Assembly: GCA_023213315.1 (NCBI GenBank)
Contig: JAKCPI010007775.1
Coordinates: forward strand, 1-64,000
Source: Euborellia annulipes
Taxonomy: Eukaryota; Arthropoda; Insecta; Dermaptera; Anisolabididae
DNA: 64,000 nucleotides
Direction of reading: 5' to 3'
Shown: positions 52,795 through 60,539 of the stretch, piece by piece
Numbering within the stretch: position 1 is the first letter of the stretch
How the letters are laid out: each line of letters opens with the position of its first letter
Program-made: the position numbers and the translations under genes
Notes under the pieces: generated by a model
Seen by the model: the letters and a program-made list of their open reading frames with translations, nothing else
Databases searched by the model: none
What the model was told of the DNA's origin: nothing

Positions 52795-52962
52795 ATTCAA
52801 AATTTTTTTAGGCATGAAGGAATTGAGCTATGAGACTGAAATGTTATATTTAAGTTAAACACCCCCCGGGACCGTGAAAATAAGCTTTTAATCAAAATCG
52901 GCCAAAAAGTACTAGTATTTTACTGATGTAGTTTTTCATTTTTTTCGATCTTCTCAAAATGA
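52795..52962 (-). repeat. FamA fragment, reverse strand
   Basis: GGCATGAAGGAATTGAGCTA, ATTTAAGTTAAACACCCCC and AAAAAGTACTAGTATTTTAC are FamA middle sequence. Both termini are missing. Confidence 0.65.
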
Positions 52963-53212
52963 AAGGGCTTTTACCATTCTTCAGGCCCGCCCGAGCCCGC
53001 CCGGAATTTTTTCAAACCCGCCCATTCCCGCCCGAGATTTAGTGAATGAATGAACGAATGTCTAGCAATTTTTAAATAAAATTTCATTTGCATGCCCGTC
53101 CGCCCGAACCCGTTTATTTAGACTTGCTACCCGCCCGTAATTTTTTCATGGCCTCCAAAGCCCGCCCGGCCCGGGCGGGTAACGGGCCAACCCGTACCCG
53201 TGCAGGGCTCTA
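52963..53212. mobile_element. GC-rich MITE (GCCCTGCACGGG type)
   Basis: The right end GGGTACGGGTTGG / GTACCCGTGCAGGGCTCTA and the left end AAAGGGCTTTTACC ... CAGGCCCGCCCGAGCCC are loosely inverted. The interior has repeated CCCGCCCG words. The family resembles hAT MITEs whose ends read CAGAGCCCTGCACGGG. Confidence 0.5.
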
Positions 53213-53216
53213 ATCG

Positions 53217-53372
53217 GGGGTTCGGATCCCAGGCAGTCCGATGATTTTATTTAAGCCATTTGAATACCAAATGTCAAAGTCAAAGTCTTATATGGCCTAA
53301 GTTGCCGAAAAGACTGTGTGCATGTGTGTGTGTGAGTGTGAATGGGAAAAAAGTGTGTGTTAAAAAAAAAAC
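53217..53372 (+). repeat. SINE-1, B box to tail, internally deleted
   Basis: GGGGTTCGGATCCCAGGCAG, TCCGATGATTTTATTTAAGC, AAAGTCTTATATGGCCTAAG, TTGCCGAAAAGACTGTGTG and GGGAAAAAAGTGTGTGTT are present. The A-box part and the ATGCCTGGACCCC part are deleted. Confidence 0.75.
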
Positions 53373-53377
53373 ATGGG

Positions 53378-53490
53378 GAATGACTTCCCCGAGACTTTCT
53401 CGTATATTCTATTGGAATTACGTCTGGGTGTGTGTGTGAACACGATTGCTTAAAAACTAAAGCAGCTAGATGGATGAAATTTGGTATATG
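53378..53490 (+). repeat. Dispersed repeat E, copy 2
   Basis: GGGGAATGACTTCCCCGAGA, CTTTCTCGTATATTCT, TTACGTCTGGGTGTGTGTG and TGCTTAAAAACTAAAGCAGC match the reverse strand of 41620-41760. Confidence 0.55.
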
Positions 53491-53817
53491 CTCCTTACAC
53501 TAAAATTGTAGATTTCTATCAACTTTTGGATTAAATTCGTCACTTGGAAGTAGTACTTTACCTAATAAGTTTTTTCAGAAATTTCGAAATTTTCAATTTC
53601 TTTGTCATATTATGATAAAATACTCAATTTTAAAAAGTTTTTATTCTTTGATATTTTTCCGAAAACTGAATAGTTTTTGAAATAATCACAGAAGAAAACG
53701 ACATTTTTCTTAAAAGCAAAGAAAAATCAAAACAAAATCATACAGGTGTCATTAAAAAACATGTAAATATAAACAAATTCGCTGAGGAAATTACAGGATG
53801 CAAGAAATTTTCCCGCC

Positions 53818-53880
53818 GAAGGCGGGCAATTGCTCGCCGAAGGCGAGCAAGGGGTCCAGGGGGCGGAGCCCCCTGGAAAA
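53818..53880. repeat. Repeat C double-hairpin motif, clearest copy
   Basis: GGGCAATTGCTCGCCGAAGG, CGAGCAAGGGGTCCAGGG and GGCGGAGCCCCCTGGAAAAT. Stem 1 is CTCGCC/GGCGAG with loop GAA. Stem 2 is TCCAGGGGGC/GCCCCCTGGA with loop GGA. Confidence 0.65.
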
Positions 53881-54044
53881 TCGGCGCCCTAGTTAAGCTT
53901 CGCCCCCCCCCGCCCTCAAAGGCTGGTTACGCCGCTGAATGCTGGGTAATATAAGGGCTTGTGAATCTTATATCATTATTAAGCAAATATTCCTGCCAAA
54001 TTGATTCTGAGCATGCTTCCTTTCTCTCTTTATTAAAATTATTA

Positions 54045-54071
54045 GAATATATATATATATATATATATATA
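54045..54071. repeat. (TA)n microsatellite
   Basis: An uninterrupted AT dinucleotide run. Confidence 0.9.
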
Positions 54072-54282
54072 AATTGTACTTAAGAAAGATAACATTTTTC
54101 TTAAAAACTATTTTAATGTTTTCAATCTTTTCACTTCCATTATTCATGTTTTCATTTCAAAACTTAATTATAAATTTTTGTGTTTATCTAAACAAATAAT
54201 GTTCTCTTTAGATAAATCATAAGAGCGTAGAAAAATGAGAGACAAAGCTGAAGTTTTTTCTTTAAATAATTAATCCACACAG

Positions 54283-54320
54283 CGGACATTTCGATTCCGT
54301 GTTTGAACCATCTTCAGAAC
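54283..54320 (-). ncRNA. Hammerhead-like motif, outer stem lost
   Basis: On the minus strand: CTGAAGA, T, stem GGTTC/GAATC (one G-U), GAAATGTC. The bases on either side no longer pair, so stem I appears to have decayed. Confidence 0.4.
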
Positions 54321-54423
54321 TGGCGAAAAGTGATTATGAAAGTGTCACTGAGAATTTTATACATTGTTGAAACAAACCTGGATTATATAAAATCCACTGT
54401 AACTCTTTCATAATGACTTTTCG

Positions 54424-54468
54424 ATAGCTCTGAAGATGCTTCAAACACGGAACCTAAACGTCAGCTGT
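54424..54468 (+). ncRNA. Hammerhead-like motif, core mutated
   Basis: Outer stem ATAGCT/AGCTGT pairs for 6 bp (one G-U). CTGAAGA is at 54430-54436 but the second box reads TAAACGTC instead of GAAACGTC, and the inner stem is imperfect, so this copy should be inactive. Confidence 0.4.
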
Positions 54469-54660
54469 GTGGATTAAATAAATAAAGAAAAAACTTAGCT
54501 CTGTCTCTCATTTTTTTACCCTCTTATGAATTTCACAGCTATAAATTGCGTTTTGTTTAGATAAATAAATTAAATAAAATTAATGTTAATTTTTATCTGG
54601 TATTGTACTTAAGATAATATATCATATTTTTTTTGGAATAAGATTAATTATACATATATA

Positions 54661-55228
54661 TATATATATATATGTTCTGGAAGGTTTCCGCGACCGGATG
54701 TATGTATATGAAGATAAGTTTTCTCGGGTTGTGTCGCGTGTGATGTTGAGATTTACTCGACGTTTCGGCTCTCCTTTTGGAGCCATTTTCAAGAGAATGG
54801 AATTAGGGGGAATTGTTGGGGTGGTTTGTTTACGGGGTCGCAGTCTTGCTGGTCCCCAGGTCAATTTGGATGCCTCAGAGGCTTGGTTTGGTCTCTGAGA
54901 GCAGGAGGAAGGTTGAGTGTGTGTAATTGCGTTTGTGTTCGGTTTGGGTTGACTACGGGGCCTCAGTCTGCCTCCCCAAGTCGATGTGTTATTGGTTTGG
55001 TTAGTGGATGTGTTTGGAGATTGGGTTTGTTTCTGAGATTTGGATTGGGTGTGTGTATGTGTGATCGTGTCTGTGTTTGATTTAGGTTGACTTTGGGGCC
55101 TCAATCTGCCTACTCCCCCAGTCGATGTATTGCCGGATGTTTCCGAGGCTTGTGTTTGTCTTTGAGATGTGTTGGGTTGTGTGGTGGCGGTTTGCGTGTT
55201 GATGGTATCACTTCGACCATCAACACAT
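54661..55228 (-). repeat. Repeat P: tandem Pro/Ser-rich frame ending in a hammerhead-like motif
   Basis: The reverse strand is open for 160 codons (55104-54622) with repeats of about 40 residues around GRLRPRSQPKPNTNAITHTQ, SSCSQRPNQASEASKLTWGP. It runs into KMAPKGEPKRRVNLNI, which is encoded by the CTTGAAAATGGCTCCAAAAG / GAGAGCCGAAACGTCGAG motif at 54757-54795. A small hairpin (TGTTGATGG/CCATCAACA) marks the far end at 55199-55225. A second copy is at 57001. It may be the 3' end of a retroelement, or a satellite-like repeat with an accidental frame. No catalytic domain is seen. Confidence 0.45.
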
Positions 55229-55540
55229 ATATATATATATATTTATTTATTTATTTATTTATTATTAATAATCTCAATGAGGAAATAAATATAACTGGGT
55301 TGAAATGTTTAACAAGAACGAATGACTGAGTCATTCTTCTATTATTGCTGCTCTTTTTTTTAATCTCTTTAAATATTCATTGAGTTGAAAAGTTAATTGG
55401 AAAGGACGTTCGCCGCTGATTTGCGGTCCTTCAGGTCAAAATCAAAAGATCGAATTTCTTTTCTTCTTTTTTAGACAAAGTTTGTGTTGTTTATTTATTA
55501 ATTGTAATAAAGTGAAACTAAGAGGGAAGTAAAATTTATA
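55226..55540. other. Low-complexity and AT-rich stretch
   Basis: (TA)n followed by a TATT repeat at about 55226-55270, then AT-rich sequence with ATTTGCGGTCCTTCAGGTC near 55420. Nothing gene-like. Confidence 0.5.
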
Positions 55541-55775
55541 GCCTGGTGACTCGATATCCGGCTGCTGCTATATGTCCCTTCTGTGGTCATCCTCCTCATC
55601 TGACAAGGCATTTCCTGTATAGCGCGTGGCTCCAATTCACACCAATTGAACTCCCTCCGCTCCTCCGTACTCCTTTGAATGCTCAACTCGGGGCTGCACT
55701 CGCTCGCTCTCTCGCTGTCTGTTATTTGCTAATTGTTTCTTCACACAATTTCACGATCCTTCATGTAAAGATATA
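55541..55775. other. GC-richer block, possible degraded retroelement coding piece
   Basis: The forward frame reads MTRYPAAAICPFCGHPPHLT, RHFLYSAWLQFTP and the reverse frame is also open (WCELEPRAIQEMPCQMRR). The CPFCGH...HFLYSAW spacing loosely recalls the Cys/His motif at LINE ORF2 C-termini. There is too little to decide between transposon relic, exon and chance. Confidence 0.25.
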
Positions 55776-56037
55776 AAAATATGATTATATGAGAAATGAC
55801 ATAAGAACTTAGACAAATTACATATTATAAAAATAGTTGTTTCCATATTCAAGATATTGCCAACTTGTGGCACTATTAGGCATCTATTTTACACTAAATA
55901 CCTACATACGAGGTGTGTACAAAAAGAAACCAAACTGTTTGTACCTTCTGTATCAGCTTTATTTGGTAACGACTTCCTTTCAAAGTGTTTTTCATTTTGG
56001 GAAACAGGAAAAAGTCTGCAGGGGCTAGGCCCTGAGA

Positions 56038-56190
56038 TTACGGTGGATGGGGCACAACGGGAATGTGGTGCTTTACTAGAGAGCTGCAGACAAGGAGTGA
56101 CGCGTGAGCTGGAGCATTGTCATGATGCAACATCCAACTTTGGTTTCCCCACAATTCAGGCTTGTTTCTGCGCACAGCATCCTTTTTCCT
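56038..56190 (-). pseudogene. Mariner transposase catalytic fragment (second Asp)
   Basis: The HHDNAPAH box holds the second catalytic aspartate of the DD-D triad of mariner transposases. After VPHPP a stop codon replaces the Tyr of the usual PPYSPDLAP box, and the next residues SQGLAPADFFLFPKMK include the third aspartate. It is therefore broken by a stop and truncated upstream at about 56187 (AVRRNKPELW). Confidence 0.8.
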
Positions 56191-56359
56191 GTTTCCCAAA
56201 CTGAAAAACACGTTGAAAGAACGGTGTTTCCAAACCATAGAGGAGATACAGAACAATCCGACGAGAAGCCTGCCCGCAGTCCCACAAAATGTGTTCAAGG
56301 AGGCGTTTAAAAAATGGAAGAAACGATCGGAACGGTGTATTGTCAATAGAGAGGACTAA
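56180..56359 (+). pseudogene. Mariner transposase C-terminal fragment
   Basis: FFLFPKLKNTLKERCFQTIE, EIQNNPTRSLPAVPQNVFKE, AFKKWKKRSERCIVNRED and a stop correspond to the end of mariner transposase downstream of the third aspartate. It is joined at its start to an inverted copy of the upstream region. Confidence 0.8.
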
Positions 56360-56447
56360 TTTGAAAGGATCAGTGCTTAAAATGTTGTTCAATAAGCAAT
56401 AAAGCTGATACAGCAAAAGTTTGGTTTCTTTTTCTACACACCTCGTA

Positions 56448-56735
56448 TATACATACTGTCACATAAAATGCTTTGTCTGCCTTGGCCCATCCTTCAATCC
56501 CCGTTTTATCAGGTGATATGAAAATTTCAGAAATGCCAAAATGAGGAAATATTCAAACAATCCCTAATTATAAAGCTTTCAGAGGATGTACTTTTATTCT
56601 TGGTCAAAATTGAAAGATGAGAGAGAGCTGTTCTATTGCACTAGAATCCATCATATCACCTTCCCATTTGCCATCTATGTCGCCACATCAGTGGGTGGAC
56701 CGGCTGGCTGTAGGGGTGTGGATGGAGGCCAGTTA
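56448..56735. other. Intervening sequence, nothing recognised
   Basis: A GC-richer patch at about 56600-56735 (CATATCACCTTCCCATTTGC, GTGGGTGGACCGGCTGGCTG) has open frames in two phases but no domain or splice borders. Confidence 0.35.
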
Positions 56736-56737
56736 TT

Positions 56738-56739
<2 letters not shown>

Positions 56740-56775
<36 letters not shown>
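56740..56775. repeat. (TA)n microsatellite
   Basis: An uninterrupted AT dinucleotide run of about 36 bp, directly before repeat D. Confidence 0.9.
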
Positions 56776-56779
<4 letters not shown>

Positions 56780-56960
56780 TCACATCTTGTGGGTACGTGG
56801 ATGGCGACCACGAGCTTCCCCAGCTGGGACAGGCAGTCCTTCTGTTCTTTGTACGTATGTCTGTCTCCTCCTTCCTCTTTTCAACAGTAGCCAGAACGTG
56901 GGACGGGCCGACCCTTTTCGGTCGCAAAAACGCATGATAGGTAGGTTTGAAGAAAAAAAT
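56776..56960. repeat. Dispersed repeat D, copy 2, longer
   Basis: CATCTTGTGGGTACGTGGAT, GGCGACCACGAGCTTCCCCA and GCTGGGACAGGCAGTCCTTC match 24106-24190, then extend into TAGCCAGAACGTGGGACGGG and CCGACCCTTTTCGGTCGC. CGACCCTTTTCGGTCG can form a small hairpin. Confidence 0.6.
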
Positions 56961-57000
56961 TAGGTCCGCCGACCCCGCATCATGGGAATATATATATATA

Positions 57001-57525
57001 AAATATATATATGTTCTGGAAGGTTTCCGCGACCGGATGTATGCAAAGATAAGTTTTCTCGGGTTAAGTCGCGTGGGGTGCTGAGATTTACTCGACGTTT
57101 CGGCTCTCCTTTTGGAGCCATTTTCAAGAGAGAAGGAATTTAGGAGGTAATGGTGGAGGGGGTTGTTTACGGGGTCGCAGTCTTCCTGGTCCCCAGGTCA
57201 ATTTGGTGGATGACTCAGAGGCGTGGATTGGTCTCTGAGAGCTGGAGGAAGGTTTGTTGTGTGTAATTGTGTTCGGTTTAGGTTGACTACGGGGCCTCAA
57301 TCTGCCTACTCCCCAAGTCGGTGTATTGGTGGTGTGTTTGGTGGTTGCCTCAGAGGTCTGGGTTTGTCTCTGAGGAATGGGTAGTGGTTGGTTCTGTGTA
57401 ATCGGGTTTGTGTTTGGTTTGGGTTGACTTTGGGGCCTCAATCTGCCTACTCCCCAAGTCGGGGTGTTAGCTCTTGGTTCCCGGGGTCTCAACCTGCCTA
57501 CTCCCCAGGCCGAGAGCAACAGTTG
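57001..57525 (-). repeat. Repeat P, second copy
   Basis: The same order as 54661: ATGTTCTGGAAGGTTTCCGC, GACCGGATGTATG, the CTCGACGTTTCGGCTCTCC motif at 57091-57130 and tandem units of about 120 bp. The reverse strand is again open for 131 codons (57519-57124) with GVGRLRPRSQPKPN repeated three times. Retention of the frame in both copies despite nucleotide differences hints at past coding. Confidence 0.5.
57091..57130 (-). ncRNA. Hammerhead-like motif of repeat P
   Basis: On the minus strand: CTC, TTGAAAA, T, stem GGCTC/GAGCC, GAAACGTC, GAG. The core differs from CTGANGA at two positions (C3 to T, G8 to A), shared with the copy at 54757-54795, so self-cleavage is unlikely. Confidence 0.4.
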
Positions 57526-57527
57526 CT

Positions 57528-57630
57528 AAGTGAGCTAACACCCCGACTTGGGGAGTAGGCAGATTGAGGCCCCAAAGTCAACCTAAACCAAACACAAACC
57601 CGATTACACAGAACCAACCACTGTCAATGT
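57528..57630 (+). repeat. Inverted piece of repeat P
   Basis: GCTAACACCCCGACTTGGGG, AGTAGGCAGATTGAGGCCCC and AACCCGATTACACAGAACCA are the exact reverse complement of part of 57390-57480. A foldback is thus formed around about 57520-57535. Confidence 0.75.
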
Positions 57631-58500
57631 AAGATGGCGCACCTGGTCACCCTTTCATAACCCCAATTTCTTTTTCGAGAAGTTCAAATAAATGATATTT
57701 AGCATATCTTTTCCATTTATTAGAAATTTGTTTTGCGTTCGGATTGTTTTGTTTATTGTTTTCTCCATTCGTAAGTCAAATTAATCAGATATTTTGAAAT
57801 AAAAATAAAATTACCAAAGATAGATATAGACAACCTTATATCATCTGAAAGCTAATTAAATTTCACGTTCTATGACATAAAAAAAAGTAGCATGTTTCAT
57901 TTGAAATAATCAAGTTATCCATGATCGAAATTTTCCAAATTGGCATGGCCATATCTCCCAACACAAGAATTATTCCGGGTTACCCATCTGGCTTACATTA
58001 GTACATTTCCTGGTTAGTAACATCACAAAAGAACAGTCCCCTAAGTTTTATGGTTCGCGAGATATTAAATTTTTCCCAGACAGCAGTTTTTTCACAAAAG
58101 CCCAATTTGCGGCTAAACAGTTTATTTTAGAATACATTACATGACATAAAGTCATACTAAAATTGGCCGAGGAATCCAAATATTTAATAATATACAGGGC
58201 GTTCCATTTAAAAAAACATAACTTTGATATGGACCACCCTGTATATGAGGTGCAATTGGAACGAAAATATTTTTAATTTCTAGCCCTACATTATGCACCA
58301 TCGAGAAACTTTGAAAATGTCGGTTAATAAGCCCACAATCTTCCGTCCACGCACTATTGGCCCACCCGGTATAGGCTATAAATTGAATTAAATAAAATAA
58401 TTTTTTGAATAAAAATTTTATTAATAGGACCTATATTTTATTTAGTGATGAGATGCCAATTTCATTGTAATATATTGGTAAATATCTGTGTTCCCTTTTA
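57631..58500. other. AT-rich stretch with a short palindrome
   Basis: ATACAGGGCGTTCCATTT and ATGGACCACCCTGTATAT (58192-58252) form a short inverted repeat. Other parts show no gene or family repeat. Confidence 0.4.
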
Positions 58501-58507
58501 CAGTTAT

Positions 58508-58570
58508 AAGCCCCTGATGAAGGCTGTCTAGCCTAAACTAGTGCATTTGCGCAAGCTTGTTAGCCATTGA
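58508..58570 (+). ncRNA. Hammerhead-like motif, diverged
   Basis: CTGATGA at 58514-58520 is followed by AGGCT, loop GTCT, AGCCT, and AAACTAGTGC in place of GAAACGTC. The stem is perfect but the second core box has changed. TTGCGCAAGCTTGTTAGCC and an AT tail follow. Confidence 0.35.
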
Positions 58571-59313
58571 AATGCTCTAAATAAAAATATATATATATAT
58601 ATATGTATGAAAATTATGTCATCTTTAATTTTGACCTAGAATAAATCTATATAATTACTTTGAAAGTCTAATAATTGGATATCTGGTTCAAACTAAAACA
58701 TCACAATTTCCTTAGAAAAGGCGTGCAATTTTTACCAGTATTTTTATTTAATGGTTTTAGTAGGCTTAAACTTTTCCCTGATTCTTGGTTAAGAAACACC
58801 CTCGAATTGAAAAAATTCAAAAGTTTGAATAAATATTCTTTTATTTTTTTCAAAATGTTAGCTACCCCGACATATACACGCTTATTCTTCGAAATAAGAA
58901 GTCAGATTAAGAACAAAACTATAATAATATATTAAAAGGAGAAAAATCTTTGGTCGTTGAGTCAATATTTTGATGAATCAAATAATATTAATTGATAAAA
59001 TTGAATCATCCAGGATGTAAACTCATCTTAATTCATATAAACTTCTTTATGCTTACTAATATATGCTGTTTAAATATTCATCTAGGCCTTTATTTATTTA
59101 TTGAATACTTATTGGCCTTTGGTATTTTGTCCACTATTTCGTTTGTAACACCTTATAAGCTGAAAATGTCTTGTGAGTATTTGAAATAAAATATTTCGAT
59201 ATGTATATATATTTTGTATTCACCTCCTTGATAATATCCGAAGCCAAAACCATTTACGATAAAACTGCAAATAACTTCCTGCACCTGTGAGGCGTTTTCC
59301 GGAAATCAAAGGG
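58571..59313. other. AT-rich stretch with a weak forward frame
   Basis: An 86-codon frame at 58675-58935 (LKHHNFLRKGVQFLPVF, GFSRLKLFPDSWLRNTLELK) looks somewhat protein-like but lacks recognisable domains and splice sites. Confidence 0.25.
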
Positions 59314-59321
59314 ATTATTGG

Positions 59322-60238
59322 CAGAGGCAACCGAGAGGGGGGTGGAGGGGACGGTCCCCATACTATTTTCACGGGGGAGTATAATGAACTCCGAAATACT
59401 TAAAATTTATCTTTTTATTTATTTAACTAATTTATTTATTTATTGTCACTGTTTTTTAGTATAATAAACAAAATTACAGGGTATAACAAAAAAAATATCG
59501 AAAAAAATCTGGTGTGACTGACGCACAGCACACAACTTTCTCTTACCTTCGGTAATCGAAAGTTGTGTACTGTGCTTGTCACACCAGATTTTTTGTGTCA
59601 ACATGTATTTAGTACCCGGCAGTAGGGAATATTTGAATTCAGATGTAAAATTTATAAGTATGGGAAAATATTTATATTTTGTAACCATGGCAACCATTTC
59701 TCCTATCTTTCCTACGAAGCACAAGAGTAAAGTGTGCTTCAAACAATTTTGAGGGCAAAACGAGAATATACATTTGAAAGAGCATCTAAAAAATAATTGA
59801 TTTTTGAATTTTAATCAAAATCGTTAGAGCGAATTTTGAGAAAATCGAAAAAAACTGAAAAAGTACATGAGTAAAGTACTAGTACTCTTTGGCCGATTTT
59901 GATTAAAAGCTTATTTTTCCGGTCCCGGGGGGTGTTTAACTTAAATATAAAATTTCAGCCTAGTAGCTCAATTCCTTCATGCTTAAAATTGAACACACAC
60001 ACCACATACACCCACACACCCACAGACAGATCATGTCGCGAAAACCACTTTTTTGGATTCAGGGGATCTCAAAACGTGAAGATCCATCAAAATCTCGACA
60101 TCGAATTTTTTTTGAATCCAATACTTTCTCTCTATATATATATTACATATATGCATAGGTAAGAGAAAGTAAATAAGGGACACCTTAATATAGGTCTAGT
60201 GGCGCCCCAGGCCCTCAACTGGTCTCGGCACGCCCCTG
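59322..60238. mobile_element. hAT-type element with perfect 8-bp TSD, hosting FamA
   Basis: The ends CAGAGGCAACCGAGAG and CTCGGCACGCCCCTG are imperfect inverted repeats. ATTATTGG lies on both sides (59314-59321, 60239-60246). G runs are near the left end. About three quarters of the interior is a full FamA copy (59497-60175), so FamA either inserted later or was captured. Confidence 0.8.
59497..60175 (+). repeat. FamA repeat, full-length copy
   Basis: From AAAAAATCTGGTGTGACTGA and the AACTTTCTCTTACC(T) hairpin through ACCATGGCAACCATTTCTCC, AGTAAAGTACTAGTACTC, CACCCACAGACAGATCATGT to the 3' hairpin ending GGTAAGAGAAAGTAAA. All landmarks are in order. Confidence 0.8.
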
Positions 60239-60362
60239 ATTATTGGTTTGAGGAATAATATGCATTGGCTAAATGTTTTAATTTTATTCTTCCATAGGGA
60301 AGTTTCTTCTCTGTTTTGTTAGGGTAGTTTCTTATGAGTTATTGATTTTTGTGTATTTTTAG

Positions 60363-60539
60363 ATCTTCAAATGGACACACCGGACATCATTTGCTTTATG
60401 CATTTGGTCGAAGTGTTAAGGCCACTGAAACTGAGATTTGTGCATGGAGATGGTACAATCACATATTTGGTCACCTTTCGCCTCTACTACCAACAATTTT
60501 ACCGTTTCAAGGAAGCAATTCAGAAGGAAGAGCGAAAAG
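60363..60539 (+). CDS. Candidate internal coding exon, unidentified gene
   Basis: This is the best host-gene candidate. A pyrimidine-rich acceptor (GTGTATTTTTAG) precedes it and a donor (AAAAG|GTAAAA) follows. The 177 nt (divisible by three, phase 1 at both ends) are fully open: LQMDTPDIICFMHLVEVLRP, LKLRFVHGDGTITYLVTFRL, YYQQFYRFKEAIQKEERK. Composition is typical of a folded cytosolic or membrane-proximal protein ending in a charged, probably helical segment. I do not recognise the family. No partner exon was found nearby, so flanking exons must lie outside or in AT-rich sequence that I could not read as coding. Confidence 0.5.

Larger units (their letters stand above)
52429..53937. mobile_element. 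hAT-type element, 1.5 kb, perfect 8-bp TSD, full of nested repeats
   Basis: The ends CAGTGGCGTAACCAG and CTGGTTACGCCGCTG, with AATGCTGG on both sides (52421-52428, 53938-53945). Inside are a FamA fragment (52795-52962), a smaller GC-rich MITE (52963-53212), a SINE-1 piece (53217-53372), repeat E (53378-53490) and repeat C (53818-53880). It has no transposase frame. Confidence 0.85.
54218..54534. mobile_element. Foldback element with hammerhead-like motifs
   Basis: The left arm TCATAAGAGCGTAGAAAAAT, GAGAGACAAAGCTGAAG, TAATCCACACAGCGGACATT and CGTGTTTGAACCATCTTCAG mirrors the right arm TCTGAAGATGCTTCAAACAC, GTCAGCTGTGTGGATTAAAT, GCTCTGTCTCTCATTTTTTT and CTCTTATGAA. The motifs point outward at 54283-54320 (reverse) and 54424-54468 (forward). 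Confidence 0.65.
55909..56445. mobile_element. Mariner relic: two 3' halves fused head to head
   Basis: The ends CGAGGTGTGTACAAAAAGAA and TTCTTTTTCTACACACCTCG are inverted repeats flanked by TA on both sides (55907-55908, 56446-56447), as in Tc1/mariner elements. The left half encodes a mariner transposase C-terminal part on the minus strand: KPELWGNQSWM, LHHDNAPAHASLLV, VPHPP, stop, SQGLAPADFFLFPKMKNTL. The right half encodes the matching C-terminus on the plus strand from about 56180: FFLFPKLKNTLKERCFQTIE ... FKEAFKKWKKRSERCIVNRE. The two 3' ends are joined at about 56180-56190, and the 5' halves, including the DNA-binding domain, are gone. It cannot encode a functional transposase. Confidence 0.85.

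Noticed and set aside
54622..55104. 160-codon reverse frame as a host gene
   Set aside because: It is made of tandem repeats, ends in a dispersed RNA-like motif and recurs at 57124-57519, so it belongs to a repeat.
4697..60175. FamA as a Helitron
   Set aside because: Terminal hairpins and tandem copies are suggestive, but there is no CTRR 3' end and no A|T insertion-site rule that I could verify.
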